This document shows, in pieces, positions 27,016 to 37,646 of a stretch of DNA of 62,397 nucleotides. Numbering within the stretch: the stretch's first letter is position 1; every line of letters begins with the position of its first letter. The translations under genes were made by a program, and so were the position numbers. The notes below the pieces were generated by a model. The model worked only from the letters and a program-made list of their open reading frames with translations. It did no database searches and had not been told where the DNA came from. This stretch comes from Helicobacter suis (lineage in GTDB: Bacteria > Campylobacterota > Campylobacteria > Campylobacterales > Helicobacteraceae), in contig NZ_CABIKG010000012.1 of assembly GCF_902196125.1 (NCBI RefSeq), positions 1-62,397 of the forward strand, read 5' to 3'.

Positions 27016-27632
27016 AAGCAAGAGTCTTAGATCAGCAAGGGCAGACAACAGAGACGCTAGAACTGCCTGCTAGGTTTGAGCAGATCAACGCGCATAATTT
27101 ATATTTATTTGTCAAGTACTACCGCGCACTAGCACGGGCAAACACCGCTAAAAGCAAAAATCGCGGTGAAGTCAGTGGCGGGGGGCGCAAACCTTGGAGT
27201 CAAAAGGGAGGCGGACGCGCTAGAGCAGGCAGTATCACCTCACCCGTATTTGTAGGCGGGGGTGTATCCCATGGGGCTACTAATGAGCGCAACTACCACC
27301 TTAAAATCAATAAAAAGCAGAAAAAATTAGCCCTAGAGTATGCTTTGGGCCAAAAGGCTTTAGCAGATAAATTAATCATAATGGAGAATATCCAAATCCC
27401 TAGTAAAAAAACAAAAGATGCCCACGCTTTTTTGAAAAATCTAGGTTTTAGAGATGTGTTGTTAGTCCAACATGCTTTAGATGAAAATTTGATTCTAGCT
27501 TTTAGAAATCTGCCTAATTGCTTTTTAGTAGAATCAAGCGAGGTGAATGGGTATTTAGTTGCAGCCTTTAGCGCTGTTATCATGGAAAGGTCCGCATTTG
27601 AGGCTCTGATCTTGGTTAAAGAAGGAGAATAA
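27012..27632 (+). CDS. rplD: 50S ribosomal protein L4
   Basis: Exit-tunnel protein, 206 residues. The extended tunnel loop is seen at [19 protein letters not shown]. In E. coli L4 represses the S10 operon; whether this holds here cannot be judged, and no S10-type leader structure is obvious. Its stop is followed at once by rplW. Confidence 0.96.
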   Translation: MKARVLDQQGQTTETLELPARFEQINAHNLYLFVKYYRALARANTAKSKNRGEVSGGGRKPWSQKGGGRARAGSITSPVFVGGGVSHGATNERNYHLKINKKQKKLALEYALGQKALADKLIIMENIQIPSKKTKDAHAFLKNLGFRDVLLVQHALDENLILAFRNLPNCFLVESSEVNGYLVAAFSAVIMERSAFEALILVKEGE

Positions 27633-27914
27633 ATGGCAGACATCACCGATATAAAAGCAATCCTTTATACGGAAAAATCCCTATCTATGCAAGAAAGCGG
27701 GAGGATTGTGATTCAAACTTCTCTTGGTGTGAGTAAAAACCAACTCAAGGCAATTTTTAAAGATTACTTTGGTTTTGTGCCTCTTAAGATCAATTCTTTG
27801 TCTCAAGGGGGTAAAACCAAGCGGTTTAAAGGCAGGGCAGGGCAACGCAGTAGCTATAAAAAATTTTATGTAACCCTCCCCAAAGATGCCAATATTGCGG
27901 CTTTAAGCGCTTAA
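27633..27914 (+). CDS. rplW: 50S ribosomal protein L23
   Basis: A 93-residue protein at the tunnel exit, docking site for trigger factor and SRP. Typical opening [12 protein letters not shown] and the rRNA-binding loop rich in Lys/Arg ([19 protein letters not shown]). Starts one base after the rplD stop. Confidence 0.95.
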   Translation: MADITDIKAILYTEKSLSMQESGRIVIQTSLGVSKNQLKAIFKDYFGFVPLKINSLSQGGKTKRFKGRAGQRSSYKKFYVTLPKDANIAALSA

Positions 27915-27923
27915 GGAGACATT

Positions 27924-28754
27924 ATGGCTATTAAAACTTACAAACCCTACACCCCCAGCCGTCGCTCTATGAGCACGCTAAGCTCAATAGACATCAGTAC
28001 AAAACCTAGTGTAAGAAAACTTTTAATTAAACTCCCGGTACACGCCGGGCGCAACCACCAAGGTCGAATCACTAGCCGCCACAAAGAGGGCGGGGCTAAA
28101 CGGCTTTATCGTATCATTGATTTTAAACGCAATAAGTTTGGCATTGAGGGCAAAGTTGCTAGCATTGAGTACGATCCTTACCGCAACGCCCGCATCGCTC
28201 TTATTCTCTATCCAGATGGAGATAAGCGCTACATTTTACAACCCAGCGGTCTTAAAATAGGCGATAAAATCATTGCTGCAGAGGGTGGATTAGACATTAA
28301 ACCGGGCTTTGCCATGAAGCTTAGGAGTATCCCTATTGGCACGATTGTACACAATATAGAAATGCATCCGGGTGCTGGTGGGCAACTAGCTAGAAGTGCA
28401 GGAATGAGTGCACAAATCATGGGTAAAGAGGGCAAGTACACGACTTTACGCATGCCAAGTGGCGAAATGCGCTATATTTTAAGCGAGTGCATGGCCACCA
28501 TTGGGGTGGTGGGTAATGAGGATTTTATTAATACCACCATTGGCAAGGCAGGGCGCAACCGCTATAAACGAGTCAGACCTCAAACTAGGGGTAGCGCGAT
28601 GAACCCAGTTGATCACCCCCATGGGGGCGGGGAGGGTAAAACCGGATCTAGCGGGCATCCGGTTTCGCCTTGGGGATTACCCACAAAGGGTTATAAAACT
28701 AGGCATAAAAAAGCAAGCGATCGCTTGATCATTTCACGCAAGAAAGGCAAGTAG
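27924..28754 (+). CDS. rplB: 50S ribosomal protein L2
   Basis: Core 50S protein needed for subunit joining and peptidyl transfer, 276 residues. The conserved histidine loop [16 protein letters not shown] is intact near the C-terminus. AAGGAG precedes the ATG; the stop abuts rpsS. Confidence 0.97.
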   Translation: MAIKTYKPYTPSRRSMSTLSSIDISTKPSVRKLLIKLPVHAGRNHQGRITSRHKEGGAKRLYRIIDFKRNKFGIEGKVASIEYDPYRNARIALILYPDGDKRYILQPSGLKIGDKIIAAEGGLDIKPGFAMKLRSIPIGTIVHNIEMHPGAGGQLARSAGMSAQIMGKEGKYTTLRMPSGEMRYILSECMATIGVVGNEDFINTTIGKAGRNRYKRVRPQTRGSAMNPVDHPHGGGEGKTGSSGHPVSPWGLPTKGYKTRHKKASDRLIISRKKGK

Positions 28755-29036
28755 ATGGGAAGGTCAATTAAAAAAGGTCCCTTTATTGATAAACATCTCA
28801 TGGATAAAACCCTCAAACACAAAGCTAAAAAAGACAATAGACCCATTAAAACTTGGTCGCGGCGCAGTACGATTTTGCCTGAGATGATAGGTTTAACTTA
28901 TAGCGTGCACAATGGGCGGATTTTTATCCCTGTCTACATTACTGAAAACCATGTTGGCTATAAATTAGGAGAATTTGCCCCCACCCGCACTTTCAAGGGG
29001 CATAAGGGCACAGTCCAAAAGAAGATAGGTAAATAA
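28755..29036 (+). CDS. rpsS: 30S ribosomal protein S19
   Basis: Head protein contacting S13 and A-site tRNA; 93 residues. Markers [26 protein letters not shown] and [10 protein letters not shown] all present. A 28-base gap separates it from rplV. Confidence 0.97.
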   Translation: MGRSIKKGPFIDKHLMDKTLKHKAKKDNRPIKTWSRRSTILPEMIGLTYSVHNGRIFIPVYITENHVGYKLGEFAPTRTFKGHKGTVQKKIGK

Positions 29037-29064
29037 CGATGGCATACCATATAAAGGAATATCA

Positions 29065-29391
29065 ATGAGCGTGGCACTCCTTAAATACACCAGACTCTCC
29101 CCCACAAAGGCGCGCTTGCTAGCTAGGCAAGTACAAGGCATGAATGCAGAAGTGGCGATTGCTAGATTAGAATTTACCCCCAACAAAGCCGCAAGAATTC
29201 TTTCGCGCGTGATTAGCGCAGCTGTTTATAATGGCCAACATGACTCTAAAGAGGTAGAAGTACTTAGTTGCCGCGTAGATGCAGGGCCTGTTCTTAAACG
29301 GCACATGCCAAGAGCCAGAGGCCGCGCCTCTTCTATTAGAAAACCCACCACACATATCCGGGTAGAAGTAGGCAAAGAAGGGAGCAAGTAA
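29065..29391 (+). CDS. rplV: 50S ribosomal protein L22
   Basis: Tunnel protein, 108 residues. Opens [17 protein letters not shown]; the beta-hairpin that lines the tunnel is [20 protein letters not shown]. Its stop overlaps the rpsC start by one base (TAATG). Confidence 0.96.
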   Translation: MSVALLKYTRLSPTKARLLARQVQGMNAEVAIARLEFTPNKAARILSRVISAAVYNGQHDSKEVEVLSCRVDAGPVLKRHMPRARGRASSIRKPTTHIRVEVGKEGSK

Positions 29392-30083
29392 TGGGACAAA
29401 AGGTTAATCCTATTGGCTTGAGACTGGGCATTAATCGCAACTGGACTTCGCGCTGGTTTCCTAGTGCTGGCGTGGCGGTGGCTAATATTGAAGAAGATTA
29501 TCGTATCCGTAAGTTTCTCAAAAAAGAGCTTTACTATGCAGGGGTGAGTGAGATTCTCATTGAAAGGGCGGCTAAAAAGTTGCGTATCACTGTAGTAGCC
29601 GCACGCCCCGGGCTTATCATTGGTAAAAAGGGTGTGGATATTGAAAAAGTTAAAGCCTCTTTGAAAGATTTAATCCGCAAAGAAGTCGCGCTTAATATTA
29701 AAGAGGTTAAACGGCCTCAAGCTGATGCCCAACTTGCCGCAGAAAATGTAGCGACCCAACTAGAAAAACGGGTGGCTTTTAGGCGGGCGATGAAAAAAGT
29801 CATGCAAACTGCGATGAAAGCAGGCGCAAGAGGGATTAAGGTACGGGTTTCAGGCCGTTTAGCAGGCGCTGAAATTGCCCGTACAGAATGGTATATGGAG
29901 GGGCGCGTACCCTTGCACACGCTGCGGGCTAAAATTGATTATGGCTTTGCAGAAGCTTTTACGGTTTATGGAAACATTGGGGTAAAGGTATGGCTCTTTA
30001 AAGGCGAGGTGTTGCATAAGGGGATTGTATCTGAAAGACGCGAAGAGAGTGAAGAAAAACGCGCTAGAAAAGGGAGAGAATAG
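29391..30083 (+). CDS. rpsC: 30S ribosomal protein S3
   Basis: mRNA-entry helicase protein, 230 residues. N-terminal [13 protein letters not shown], type II KH loop [13 protein letters not shown], and C-terminal domain with [14 protein letters not shown]. Ends in a charged tail ([15 protein letters not shown]). Confidence 0.97.
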   Translation: MGQKVNPIGLRLGINRNWTSRWFPSAGVAVANIEEDYRIRKFLKKELYYAGVSEILIERAAKKLRITVVAARPGLIIGKKGVDIEKVKASLKDLIRKEVALNIKEVKRPQADAQLAAENVATQLEKRVAFRRAMKKVMQTAMKAGARGIKVRVSGRLAGAEIARTEWYMEGRVPLHTLRAKIDYGFAEAFTVYGNIGVKVWLFKGEVLHKGIVSERREESEEKRARKGRE

Positions 30084-30085
30084 CC

Positions 30086-30511
30086 ATGTTAATGCCTAAA
30101 AAAACCAAATACCGCAAGCAGATGAAGGGGCGCAACCGTGGCAAGTCTGGTCGCGGTGCTAGTTTAGCCTTTGGTGATATTGGGATTAAAGCCATTGAGC
30201 ATGGGCGTATTGATTCGCGCCAAATAGAGGCAGCGCGGGTGGCGATGACACGGCACACCAAAAGAGCGGGAAAGGTGTGGATTCGCGTATTTCCAGACAA
30301 GCCCCTAACCGCCAAACCTTTAGAAACACGGATGGGGAAAGGGAAGGGTTCTGTAGAAAAATGGGTGATGAATATCAAACCCGGGCGCATCATTTATGAA
30401 ATGCTAGGGATTGAGCAGGAGGTAGCGCGTGAGGCTTTGGCTTTAGCGCAAAGAAAGTTGCCTTTTAAAACCAAGATTGTAACTAGAGAGAGTGAGAATG
30501 AAATTTATTGA
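30086..30511 (+). CDS. rplP: 50S ribosomal protein L16
   Basis: Supports the A site; 141 residues. Opens [19 protein letters not shown] with the usual basic stretch; [11 protein letters not shown] is the conserved loop whose equivalent Arg is hydroxylated in some bacteria. The 3' end overlaps rpmC by 14 bases. Confidence 0.96.
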   Translation: MLMPKKTKYRKQMKGRNRGKSGRGASLAFGDIGIKAIEHGRIDSRQIEAARVAMTRHTKRAGKVWIRVFPDKPLTAKPLETRMGKGKGSVEKWVMNIKPGRIIYEMLGIEQEVAREALALAQRKLPFKTKIVTRESENEIY

Positions 30512-30701
30512 GCTAAAAGACAAGAGCCAAGCGGAGCTACAAACTTTGTTGAAGGATAAGAAATTAGAACTTTTTGAGTTGCGCGTGAAGCTAAAAACCA
30601 TGCAGTTAACTAATCCTAGCCAAATCCGTACCTTGCGTAAAGACATCGCTCGCATCGCAACGGCTATTAGCGCTTTAAAAAAGGATAAACATGGAGTCTA
30701 A
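30498..30701 (+). CDS. rpmC: 50S ribosomal protein L29
   Basis: Small two-helix protein at the tunnel exit, 67 residues. I take the ATG at 30498 ([15 protein letters not shown]) rather than the GTG at 30492. The helix motif [14 protein letters not shown] is typical. Overlaps rplP upstream and rpsQ downstream. Confidence 0.94.
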   Translation: MKFIELKDKSQAELQTLLKDKKLELFELRVKLKTMQLTNPSQIRTLRKDIARIATAISALKKDKHGV

Positions 30702-30951
30702 ACAAGCGCATAAACGAGTCATTCAGGGTAGAGTACTGCACAGAATTGATGCCCGTACTGTGGTGATCTTGGTGGAGAGAAAAGTGGTGCACCAAAAGTA
30801 CCATAAGATTGTGAAGCGCTTTAAGAAATACAGTATAGATGATTATCAAAAAAGCGCAGAGGTGGGTGATGTGGTGAGTGCAATAGAGTGTAAACCTATT
30901 TCTAAAACCAAGACTTTTGCGCTTAAAGAAATTGTGAGCAAGGGAGAGTAG
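30691..30951 (+). CDS. rpsQ: 30S ribosomal protein S17
   Basis: An 86-residue OB-fold protein. [20 protein letters not shown] opens the barrel, and [20 protein letters not shown] is the family signature. Overlaps the end of rpmC by 11 bases, so it is read by coupled translation. Confidence 0.95.
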   Translation: MESKQAHKRVIQGRVLHRIDARTVVILVERKVVHQKYHKIVKRFKKYSIDDYQKSAEVGDVVSAIECKPISKTKTFALKEIVSKGE

Positions 30952-30953
30952 AG

Positions 30954-31322
30954 ATGATTCAGAGTTTCACAAGGTTAGTGGTGGCGGATAATAGCGGGGG
31001 GAAGGAAATCATGTGTATTAAGGTTTTAGGGGGAAGCCATCGCCGTTATGCTAGTGTAGGAGATGTGATTGTGGCCTCTGTGAAAAAGGCTATCCCTAAT
31101 GGCAAGGTGAAAAAAGGGCAGGTTGTTAAGGCGGTTGTGGTGCGCACTAAAAAAGAAGTGCAAAGACCTAATGGCTCACTAATTCGTTTTGATGATAACG
31201 CTGCCGTGATTTTAGATGCCAAACGCGATCCTATCGGTACCCGCATTTTTGGCCCCGTAAGCCGTGAAGTCCGCTACGCTAATTTTATGAAGATCATTTC
31301 TTTAGCCCCGGAGGTACTCTAA
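30954..31322 (+). CDS. rplN: 50S ribosomal protein L14
   Basis: A 122-residue protein at the subunit bridge and binding site of the silencing factor RsfS. Markers: [20 protein letters not shown] and the signature [24 protein letters not shown] (split by one loop). Overlaps rplX by one base. Confidence 0.96.
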   Translation: MIQSFTRLVVADNSGGKEIMCIKVLGGSHRRYASVGDVIVASVKKAIPNGKVKKGQVVKAVVVRTKKEVQRPNGSLIRFDDNAAVILDAKRDPIGTRIFGPVSREVRYANFMKIISLAPEVL

Positions 31323-31543
31323 TGCGGATTAAAAAAGAGGATATGGTGAGGGTAATTGCAGGAGATGATAAGGGCAAGGTGGGCAAGGTTTTAGCTGTCT
31401 TTCCTAAAAAATCTATGGTTATTGTGGAAGGGTGTAAATTAGCAAAAAAAAGCATTAAACCAACAGATGAAAACCCTAAGGGCGGGCATGTTTTTAAGGA
31501 GATGCCCATGCATATTTCTAATGTCAAAAAAGAAGAGGAGTAG
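31322..31543 (+). CDS. rplX: 50S ribosomal protein L24
   Basis: Assembly initiator of the 50S subunit. The KOW motif ([20 protein letters not shown]) is complete, but the protein is only 73 residues against about 104 in E. coli, the short form usual in Helicobacter. Followed by rplE after 3 bases. Confidence 0.95.
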   Translation: MRIKKEDMVRVIAGDDKGKVGKVLAVFPKKSMVIVEGCKLAKKSIKPTDENPKGGHVFKEMPMHISNVKKEEE

Positions 31544-31546
31544 GGT

Positions 31547-32092
31547 ATGTATGGTTTGAAAAGCTTTTATGAGAAGGAAGTGAAGACACAGCTAGCAGCC
31601 GATTTAAATATTAAAAACCCGATGTTGCTCCCTAAGCTTGAAAAAGTGGTACTCAGTGTGGGGGCGGGCAGTTATGCTAAAGATATGAAAATTATGCAAA
31701 ATATCGCCCAAACTCTTTCACTTATTGCCGGCCAAAAGGCGGTGATCACCACAGCTAAAAAGTCAGTGGCAGGTTTTAAGATTCGTGAGAAAATGGCGGT
31801 GGGAGTAAAGGTTACTTTGCGCAATAAAATCATGTATAACTTCTTAGAAAAACTCATTGTAATTGCCTTGCCCAGAGTAAAGGACTTTAGAGGGGTTTCT
31901 AAAAATGGTTTTGATGGGCGAGGCAATTATAGCTTTGGGCTAAATGAGCAGTTGATTTTCCCGGAGGTGGTCTATGATGATATTTTGGTTACACACGGGC
32001 TTAACATCGCCATCATCACTTCTACAAACAGCGACAAGGAGGCATTTAAGTTGTTAGAACTACTCGGAATGCCATTTGCGAAAGGACGCTAA
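31547..32092 (+). CDS. rplE: 50S ribosomal protein L5
   Basis: Binds 5S rRNA in the central protuberance; 181 residues. Markers [34 protein letters not shown] and [11 protein letters not shown]. The stop overlaps the next ATG by one base. Confidence 0.96.
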   Translation: MYGLKSFYEKEVKTQLAADLNIKNPMLLPKLEKVVLSVGAGSYAKDMKIMQNIAQTLSLIAGQKAVITTAKKSVAGFKIREKMAVGVKVTLRNKIMYNFLEKLIVIALPRVKDFRGVSKNGFDGRGNYSFGLNEQLIFPEVVYDDILVTHGLNIAIITSTNSDKEAFKLLELLGMPFAKGR

Positions 32093-32277
32093 TGGCTAAA
32101 AAATCAATCATTGCAAAGGCGCACCGCAAACCCAAGTTTAAAGTCAGGGCCTACACCCGTTGTAATATCTGTGGCCGTGCCCACTCGGTTTATAGAGATT
32201 TTGGGCTATGCCGTGTGTGTTTGCGCAAAATGGGCAATGAGGGGCTAATCCCGGGCCTTAGAAAAGCAAGTTGGTAA
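32092..32277 (+). CDS. rpsZ: 30S ribosomal protein S14, zinc-binding type
   Basis: Short (61-residue) zinc-containing S14 with CNICG and CRVCLR cysteine pairs. This type Z replaces the longer zinc-free S14 of enterobacteria and ties 30S assembly to zinc. AAAGGAC lies just ahead of the ATG, inside rplE. Confidence 0.96.
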   Translation: MAKKSIIAKAHRKPKFKVRAYTRCNICGRAHSVYRDFGLCRVCLRKMGNEGLIPGLRKASW

Positions 32278-32286
32278 GGGAGTTGT

Positions 32287-32682
32287 ATGGTAAATGATAT
32301 TGTGGCAGATTCTTTAACCCGTATCCGTAATGCAAGCATGCGCAGATTGGAAGTAACCGAGCTGTATTATGCCAAAATCGTGGAATCTATTTTAGAAATT
32401 TTTAAGGTGCGGGGTTTTATTAGTAACTACCGCGTTGTTGAAAAAGACGGGAAACCCTTTATTTCTGTGGAGTTAAGCTATGATGAAAAGGGTAGACCAG
32501 TGATTAATGAGATCAAGCGGTTAAGCAAGCCGGGTCGACGGGTGTATAGACAATCTCGCGAACTTAAGCGGTTTAAAAATGGCTATGGCGTGGTGGTGGT
32601 GAGCACAAATAAGGGTGTGATCACTAATGAGGAAGCCTACAGACAAAATGTGGGCGGCGAAGTACTTTGTAGTATCTGGTAG
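32287..32682 (+). CDS. rpsH: 30S ribosomal protein S8
   Basis: Binds the central domain of 16S rRNA; 131 residues. N-terminal [17 protein letters not shown] and the C-terminal [20 protein letters not shown] signature. In E. coli S8 represses the spc operon; no such site can be shown here. Confidence 0.96.
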   Translation: MVNDIVADSLTRIRNASMRRLEVTELYYAKIVESILEIFKVRGFISNYRVVEKDGKPFISVELSYDEKGRPVINEIKRLSKPGRRVYRQSRELKRFKNGYGVVVVSTNKGVITNEEAYRQNVGGEVLCSIW

Positions 32683-32690
32683 GAGTTGGC

Positions 32691-33227
32691 ATGTCAAGAA
32701 TTGGTAAAAAGATCATTGCTATCCCTAGTGGGGTACAGGTGAGTTTAGCAGGATCGTGCCTGCATTTTAAAAACCAAAAGAGCAGCGAAGAATTAGAAAC
32801 CCATGGGCGGGTTAAAATTCTTTTAGAGGGCAATACTCTACGCTTTGAGCCAGTAGGAGAGAGTGCACAAGATCGCGCCTTTTGGGGAACTTATGGGGCT
32901 TTGGCAAATAATATTGTTATGGGTCTACATAAGGGTTTTAGCAAGGTTTTAGAGGTAAATGGAGTGGGTTATAAAGTGGCTTTAGGGCATAAAGTTTTAG
33001 AACTCAATTTGGGTTTTAGCCACCCGATTAAATACCCCATTCCAGAGGGTGTAGAAATTGTTGTGGATAAAAATACCATTACCATTAAAGGAAGTAACAA
33101 GCAACAAATTGGCCAAATTGCGGCTAATATCCGCGCTTTTCGCCCCCCTGAACCTTACAAGGGTAAGGGCATTAAATACCAAAACGAAGTGATAGTCCGC
33201 AAAGCCGGCAAAACCGCGAAAAAATAG
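32691..33227 (+). CDS. rplF: 50S ribosomal protein L6
   Basis: Two-domain protein near the sarcin-ricin loop, 178 residues. [15 protein letters not shown] opens it; the L6 signature [20 protein letters not shown] closes the second domain. Normal spacing to both neighbours. Confidence 0.96.
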   Translation: MSRIGKKIIAIPSGVQVSLAGSCLHFKNQKSSEELETHGRVKILLEGNTLRFEPVGESAQDRAFWGTYGALANNIVMGLHKGFSKVLEVNGVGYKVALGHKVLELNLGFSHPIKYPIPEGVEIVVDKNTITIKGSNKQQIGQIAANIRAFRPPEPYKGKGIKYQNEVIVRKAGKTAKK

Positions 33228-33236
33228 GGGATAATA

Positions 33237-33593
33237 ATGACAAAGAATGTTTTAGAAAAGAAAAAAGCCCAAAGACTCAAACGCAAAAAGCGCGTCCGCT
33301 CTAAGGTGTTTGGTACACAAGAACGCCCCCGTGTGAGTATTTTTAAATCTAATAAACATCTGTATGCGCAGGCTATAGATGATAACGAGCAAATCACACT
33401 TGCCCATATAGATGGTAAAAAGCTAGGGCTTGGAAAAAGTGTAGAGGATAGTAAAAAAATCGCGCAAGATTTTGCGATCCAGCTTAAAGAAAAAGGCATT
33501 GAAAAGGTGGTTTTTGATCGCAATGGGTATTTGTATCACGGCGTGGTGGCAGCCTTTGCAGAGACTTTGCGCGAACAAAACATCGCCCTTTAA
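33237..33593 (+). CDS. rplR: 50S ribosomal protein L18
   Basis: Binds 5S rRNA with L5; 118 residues. [20 protein letters not shown] and [20 protein letters not shown] are the two conserved blocks. Nine bases before rpsE. Confidence 0.96.
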   Translation: MTKNVLEKKKAQRLKRKKRVRSKVFGTQERPRVSIFKSNKHLYAQAIDDNEQITLAHIDGKKLGLGKSVEDSKKIAQDFAIQLKEKGIEKVVFDRNGYLYHGVVAAFAETLREQNIAL

Positions 33594-33601
33594 GGATAGG
33601 C

Positions 33602-34042
33602 ATGCAAATTAATAGAGAAGAATTTCAAGAAGTGGTGGTTAACATTGGGCGGGTTACTAAGGTTGTTAAAGGCGGGCGTCGTTTTCGCTTTAACGCGCTG
33701 GTGGTTGTGGGCAATAAAAACGGCCTTGTAGGCTTTGGGCTTGGCAAGGCTAGGGAAGTCCCTGATGCGATTAAAAAGGCTATTGATGATGCCTTTAAAA
33801 ACATTATAGAGGTTAAAATTAAGGGTACAACTATCGCGCATGATATAGAACAAAAATACAATGCGAGTAAAATTTTGCTTAAACCGGCTAGTGAGGGTAC
33901 AGGCATTATTGCCGGGGGCTCTACCCGCCCTATGATAGAATTAGCCGGTATTAAAGATATTTTAACCAAGTCTTTAGGGTCTAATAACCCCTACAATGTG
34001 GTACGCGCAACTTTTGAAGCGCTTTCTAAAATTAAGGGTTAG
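33602..34042 (+). CDS. rpsE: 30S ribosomal protein S5
   Basis: Fidelity protein of the 30S subunit, 146 residues. Signature [20 protein letters not shown] and the C-terminal [20 protein letters not shown]. It is followed directly by rplO: the L30 gene (rpmD) found here in many bacteria is absent. Confidence 0.96.
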   Translation: MQINREEFQEVVVNIGRVTKVVKGGRRFRFNALVVVGNKNGLVGFGLGKAREVPDAIKKAIDDAFKNIIEVKIKGTTIAHDIEQKYNASKILLKPASEGTGIIAGGSTRPMIELAGIKDILTKSLGSNNPYNVVRATFEALSKIKG

Positions 34043-34050
34043 GAGGTTGC

Positions 34051-34455
34051 ATGGCATTAGAAAATTTACAACCCGCAAGGGGCAGTGTATCTAGCATTAA
34101 AAGAGTGGGCAGAGGGCAGGGTTCTGGAATGGGCAAAACCTCCACTAGAGGCGGAAAAGGCCAGAGTGCGCGCACAGGCTATAAACACAAACGAGGCTTT
34201 GAAGGCGGACAACAACCTTTACAGCGCCGTTTGCCTAAGGTGGGTTTTACAAGCCACACTAAAAACTTTAGCTATAGCATTAATGTAGATAAATACCCAC
34301 AGATTTTTAAGCTTGAGACTCTTAGTTTAGAACTTATCCGCAAAATCCACCCCTTTTCTAGCGCGATTAAAAAGGTAAAACTCATTGGGACAAAGGCTAG
34401 AGAACTCAGCGCTAGAATCCAAGATGAAAGAATTAGCACTAGCGGACAAGAATAA
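34051..34455 (+). CDS. rplO: 50S ribosomal protein L15
   Basis: A 134-residue protein with the Gly/Arg-rich N-terminus that threads into 23S rRNA ([20 protein letters not shown]) and the [14 protein letters not shown] block. Last base shared with the secY start. Confidence 0.95.
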   Translation: MALENLQPARGSVSSIKRVGRGQGSGMGKTSTRGGKGQSARTGYKHKRGFEGGQQPLQRRLPKVGFTSHTKNFSYSINVDKYPQIFKLETLSLELIRKIHPFSSAIKKVKLIGTKARELSARIQDERISTSGQE

Positions 34456-35714
34456 TGACAAAAGCCATTGCCACTAAGATTTTTATCACTCTGGGCTATT
34501 TATTCCTCTATAGAATGCTAGCCTATGTGCCCATTCCGGGAGTGGATTTGGCAGCCATTAAATCTTTCTTTGATCACAACTCTAGCAACGCTCTAGGTCT
34601 GTTTAACATGTTTAGCGGAAACGCGGTTTCGCGCTTGAGTATTATTTCACTAGGGATCATGCCCTACATCACCTCCTCTATTATTATGGAGCTTTTGAGC
34701 GCGACTTTTCCTAATCTAGCCAAGATGAAAAAAGAGCGCGATGGAATGCAAAAATACATGCAAATTGTGCGCTACGCCACCATAGGCATTACCATTATTC
34801 AGGCTATTAGTGTCTCTTTTGGGTTGCGCTCTATTGGGCATGGGAGCAATGGGGCGATCATGATTTCTATGCAAACTTTCTTGCTTATCTCCACCTTTTC
34901 CATGCTTACAGGAACCATGCTTTTAATGTGGATTGGCGAGCAAATCACCCAAAGGGGCGTGGGTAATGGAATTAGTTTGATCATCTTTGCAGGCATTGTT
35001 TCTGGCATTCCAAGCGCTATTGCAGGCACTTTTAATTTAGTCAACACAGGCGTGATCAATGTTTTAGTGTTGCTTGGTATCTTTGCTATCATTTTAGCTA
35101 CGATTTTTTCTATCATTTATGTAGAGCTTGCCGAGCGGCGCATTCCTATTTCTTATGCCCGTAAAGTAGTGATGCAAAATAGAAACAAACGCATCATGAA
35201 CTACATTCCTATCAAGCTTAATTTAAGCGGGGTAATTCCTCCTATTTTTGCCTCCGCCTTGCTGGTTTTTCCCTCTACAATCTTGCAAGCCTCTTCTAAT
35301 AAAATTTTACAGGCCATCGCAGATTTTCTTAACCCGCATGGCTATATTTACAATGTCTTGATGTTTTTACTCATTATCTTTTTTGCCTATTTTTATTCCT
35401 CCATTGTCTTTAATTCTAAGGATATTGCAGACAATCTCAAGCGTAACGGGGGTTTTATTGCCGGGTTAAGACCGGGTGAGGGAACGGCTAATTTTTTAAA
35501 CACTGTAGCGAGTCGTTTGACTTTGTGGGGGTCTTTATATTTAGCTATCATCTCTACTTTGCCTTGGATTTTAGTTAAGGCAATGGGTGTACCCTTTTAC
35601 TTTGGCGGCACGGCTGTACTTATCGTGGTACAAGTGGCGATTGATACCATGAAAAAAATTGAGGCACAGATTTACATGAGCAAGTACAAAACCTTAAGCG
35701 CTATAGGCTTTTAA
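34455..35714 (+). CDS. secY: Preprotein translocase subunit SecY
   Basis: Protein-conducting channel of the inner membrane, 419 residues, with ten predicted helices. The N-terminal AYVPIPGVDLAAIKSFFDH plug region, the LGIMPYITSSIIMELLSA helix and the cytoplasmic loop GGFIAGLRPGEGTANFL are all conserved. Coupled to map by TAATG. Confidence 0.97.
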   Translation: MTKAIATKIFITLGYLFLYRMLAYVPIPGVDLAAIKSFFDHNSSNALGLFNMFSGNAVSRLSIISLGIMPYITSSIIMELLSATFPNLAKMKKERDGMQKYMQIVRYATIGITIIQAISVSFGLRSIGHGSNGAIMISMQTFLLISTFSMLTGTMLLMWIGEQITQRGVGNGISLIIFAGIVSGIPSAIAGTFNLVNTGVINVLVLLGIFAIILATIFSIIYVELAERRIPISYARKVVMQNRNKRIMNYIPIKLNLSGVIPPIFASALLVFPSTILQASSNKILQAIADFLNPHGYIYNVLMFLLIIFFAYFYSSIVFNSKDIADNLKRNGGFIAGLRPGEGTANFLNTVASRLTLWGSLYLAIISTLPWILVKAMGVPFYFGGTAVLIVVQVAIDTMKKIEAQIYMSKYKTLSAIGF

Positions 35715-36475
35715 TGGCCATTGCTATTAGAAACCGCAAGGAAATCGCGCTTTTAAAAAAGGTTGGAGAAGTAGTAGGGCAGACTCTAAATTTATTAGCC
35801 CAAAAAATCCACGCGGGCATGTCTCTTTTAGAATTAGACGCTCTAGCTGAAGAACACATCTATAAAATGGGCGCAATTCCTGCTTTTAAGGGGCTTTATG
35901 GCTTTCCTAACACGGTTTGTATTTCTGTTAATGAGGTGATTATCCACGGTATCCCAACGGATTATTGTTTGCAAGAGGGCGATATTGTGGGTTTAGATTT
36001 AGGCGCGCAGATACAAGGCTATTTTGGCGATGCAGCTATCACGCTTGCTATAGGTGAACCTAGCGCTATGGATACAAAACTCATTGCCTGTGCTAAAGAG
36101 AGTTTATATGAGGCGATTGCAAATTTAAGGGTAGGAATGCACTTTAAAGAGGTGAGTCAGATTTTAGAAAGCGCAATTAGAAAGCGGGGCTTTGTACCTT
36201 TATTTGATTTTTGCGGGCATGGGATAGGCAAAAAGCCCCATGAAGAACCCCAAATCCCTAATTATTTATCCCCGGGGATCAAGGCTAAGGCGGGGCCTAA
36301 AATTAAAGAAGGAATGGTTTTTTGTTTAGAGCCTATGGTGTGCCAAAAAGAGGGCAAGCCTAAAATTTTAGCCGATCATTGGAGCGTGGTTTCTGTAGAT
36401 GGGCTTAAAACTAGCCATTATGAGCACACGATTGCAATGATCAATCAAAAAGCGCAGATTTTAACGGAGGTTTGA
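35714..36475 (+). CDS. map: Methionine aminopeptidase
   Basis: Removes initiator Met co-translationally; 253 residues, type I. Metal ligands: Asp pair in GLDLGAQIQGYFGDAA, His in FCGHGIGKKPHE, and Glu in FCLEPM and YEHTIAM. As in H. pylori it lies between secY and infA. The stop abuts the infA start. Confidence 0.96.
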   Translation: MAIAIRNRKEIALLKKVGEVVGQTLNLLAQKIHAGMSLLELDALAEEHIYKMGAIPAFKGLYGFPNTVCISVNEVIIHGIPTDYCLQEGDIVGLDLGAQIQGYFGDAAITLAIGEPSAMDTKLIACAKESLYEAIANLRVGMHFKEVSQILESAIRKRGFVPLFDFCGHGIGKKPHEEPQIPNYLSPGIKAKAGPKIKEGMVFCLEPMVCQKEGKPKILADHWSVVSVDGLKTSHYEHTIAMINQKAQILTEV

Positions 36476-36694
36476 GTGGCAAAAGATGATGTGATTGAGG
36501 TAGATGGAAAGGTGATTGAAACCTTGCCTAATGCGACTTTTAAGGTAGAACTAGATAATAAGCATGTGGTGCTCTGCCGGATTTCTGGCAAAATGCGCAT
36601 GCATTATATCCGTATTGCCTTAGGTGATAAGGTGCGTTTAGAGCTCACACCTTATAGCCTAGATAAGGGGCGAATCACTTTCCGTTACAAGTGA
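36476..36694 (+). CDS. infA: Translation initiation factor IF-1
   Basis: A 72-residue S1-type OB fold that blocks the A site during initiation. GTG start at 36476; [19 protein letters not shown] is the core motif. It begins directly after map; a 61-base gap follows, with a TACAAT at 36723 that might be a secondary -10. Confidence 0.95.
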   Translation: MAKDDVIEVDGKVIETLPNATFKVELDNKHVVLCRISGKMRMHYIRIALGDKVRLELTPYSLDKGRITFRYK

Positions 36695-36755
36695 TTTAAG
36701 TGTTTTATAACTAATATTTTTTTACAATTAGAGCTTTTTCACAAGGAGTTATTGA

Positions 36756-36869
36756 ATGAAAGTAAGACCTTCTGTTAAAAAGATGTGTGATAAATGCAAG
36801 ATCATTAAAAGGCGCGGGGTGATTCGCGTGATTTGCAGCACACCCAAACACAAACAAAGACAAGGATAG
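36756..36869 (+). CDS. rpmJ: 50S ribosomal protein L36
   Basis: Smallest ribosomal protein, 37 residues, opening [20 protein letters not shown]. It has the full zinc-binding set (CDKC, then ICSTPKHKQ with Cys and His), so it is the zinc form. AAGGAG lies 8 bases ahead of the ATG. rpsM starts three bases after its stop. Confidence 0.95.
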   Translation: MKVRPSVKKMCDKCKIIKRRGVIRVICSTPKHKQRQG

Positions 36870-36871
36870 GC

Positions 36872-37234
36872 ATGGCGAGGATAGCAGGGGTGGATTTACC
36901 CAAGAAAAAACGCATTGAGTACGCATTAACTTATATTTATGGCGTGGGTTTAAAAAGTTCGCGAGATATTCTAGCTAAGGTTAAAATTTCTCCAGACAAG
37001 CGGGTACATGACTTGAGTGAAGATGATATTTCTAGCATTACGAAAGAAATCCAGGCTAATTATGTTGTAGAGGGGGATTTGCGCAAAAAAGTACAAATGG
37101 ATATTAAAGCCTTGATGGATTTGGGCAATTACCGGGGAATTCGCCACCGCAAGGGTTTACCTGTGCGCGGGCAAACCACAAAAAATAACGCCCGTACCCG
37201 CAAAGGTAAGAAAAAAACCGTGGGCAGTAAATAA
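36872..37234 (+). CDS. rpsM: 30S ribosomal protein S13
   Basis: Head protein that contacts the P-site tRNA, 120 residues from the ATG at 36872 ([19 protein letters not shown]). A longer frame from 36833 would run through rpmJ and is rejected. The basic tail ([18 protein letters not shown]) reaches the tRNA. Confidence 0.96.
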   Translation: MARIAGVDLPKKKRIEYALTYIYGVGLKSSRDILAKVKISPDKRVHDLSEDDISSITKEIQANYVVEGDLRKKVQMDIKALMDLGNYRGIRHRKGLPVRGQTTKNNARTRKGKKKTVGSK

Positions 37235-37244
37235 GGGAGTATAA

Positions 37245-37637
37245 ATGGCAAAACGAGTGGGTGTCAAAAAAAAGGTTGTCAAAAAAAATATCGCTAGGGG
37301 AGTGGTCTACATCGCCGCTTCTTTTAACAACACTAATATTACGGTAACAGATGAAATGGGCAATGTGATTTGCTGGTCTACAGCGGGTGGGCTAGGCTTT
37401 AAGGGTTCTAAAAAATCTACACCCTACGCAGCCCAACAAGCTGTAGAAAATGCGATGATGAAAGCAAAAGATCATGGCATTAAAGAGGTGGGCATTAAAG
37501 TACAAGGCCCTGGAAGTGGGCGAGAAACGGCGATTAAAAGTGTGGGGAGCATTGAGGGCATTAAGGTTTTATGGATTAAAGACATCACGCCTTTGCCTCA
37601 CAATGGTTGTCGCCCCCCTAAACGAAGAAGAGTATAA
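37245..37637 (+). CDS. rpsK: 30S ribosomal protein S11
   Basis: Platform protein at the mRNA exit; 130 residues. [20 protein letters not shown] and the C-terminal [18 protein letters not shown] are the standard signatures, including the Asn-Gly that forms isoaspartate in E. coli. Confidence 0.96.
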   Translation: MAKRVGVKKKVVKKNIARGVVYIAASFNNTNITVTDEMGNVICWSTAGGLGFKGSKKSTPYAAQQAVENAMMKAKDHGIKEVGIKVQGPGSGRETAIKSVGSIEGIKVLWIKDITPLPHNGCRPPKRRRV

Positions 37638-37646
37638 GGAGAGAGA

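Noticed and set aside
36833-36871. Longer S13 starting at 36833
   Set aside because: This start lies inside rpmJ; the S13 family starts at MARIAG (36872).
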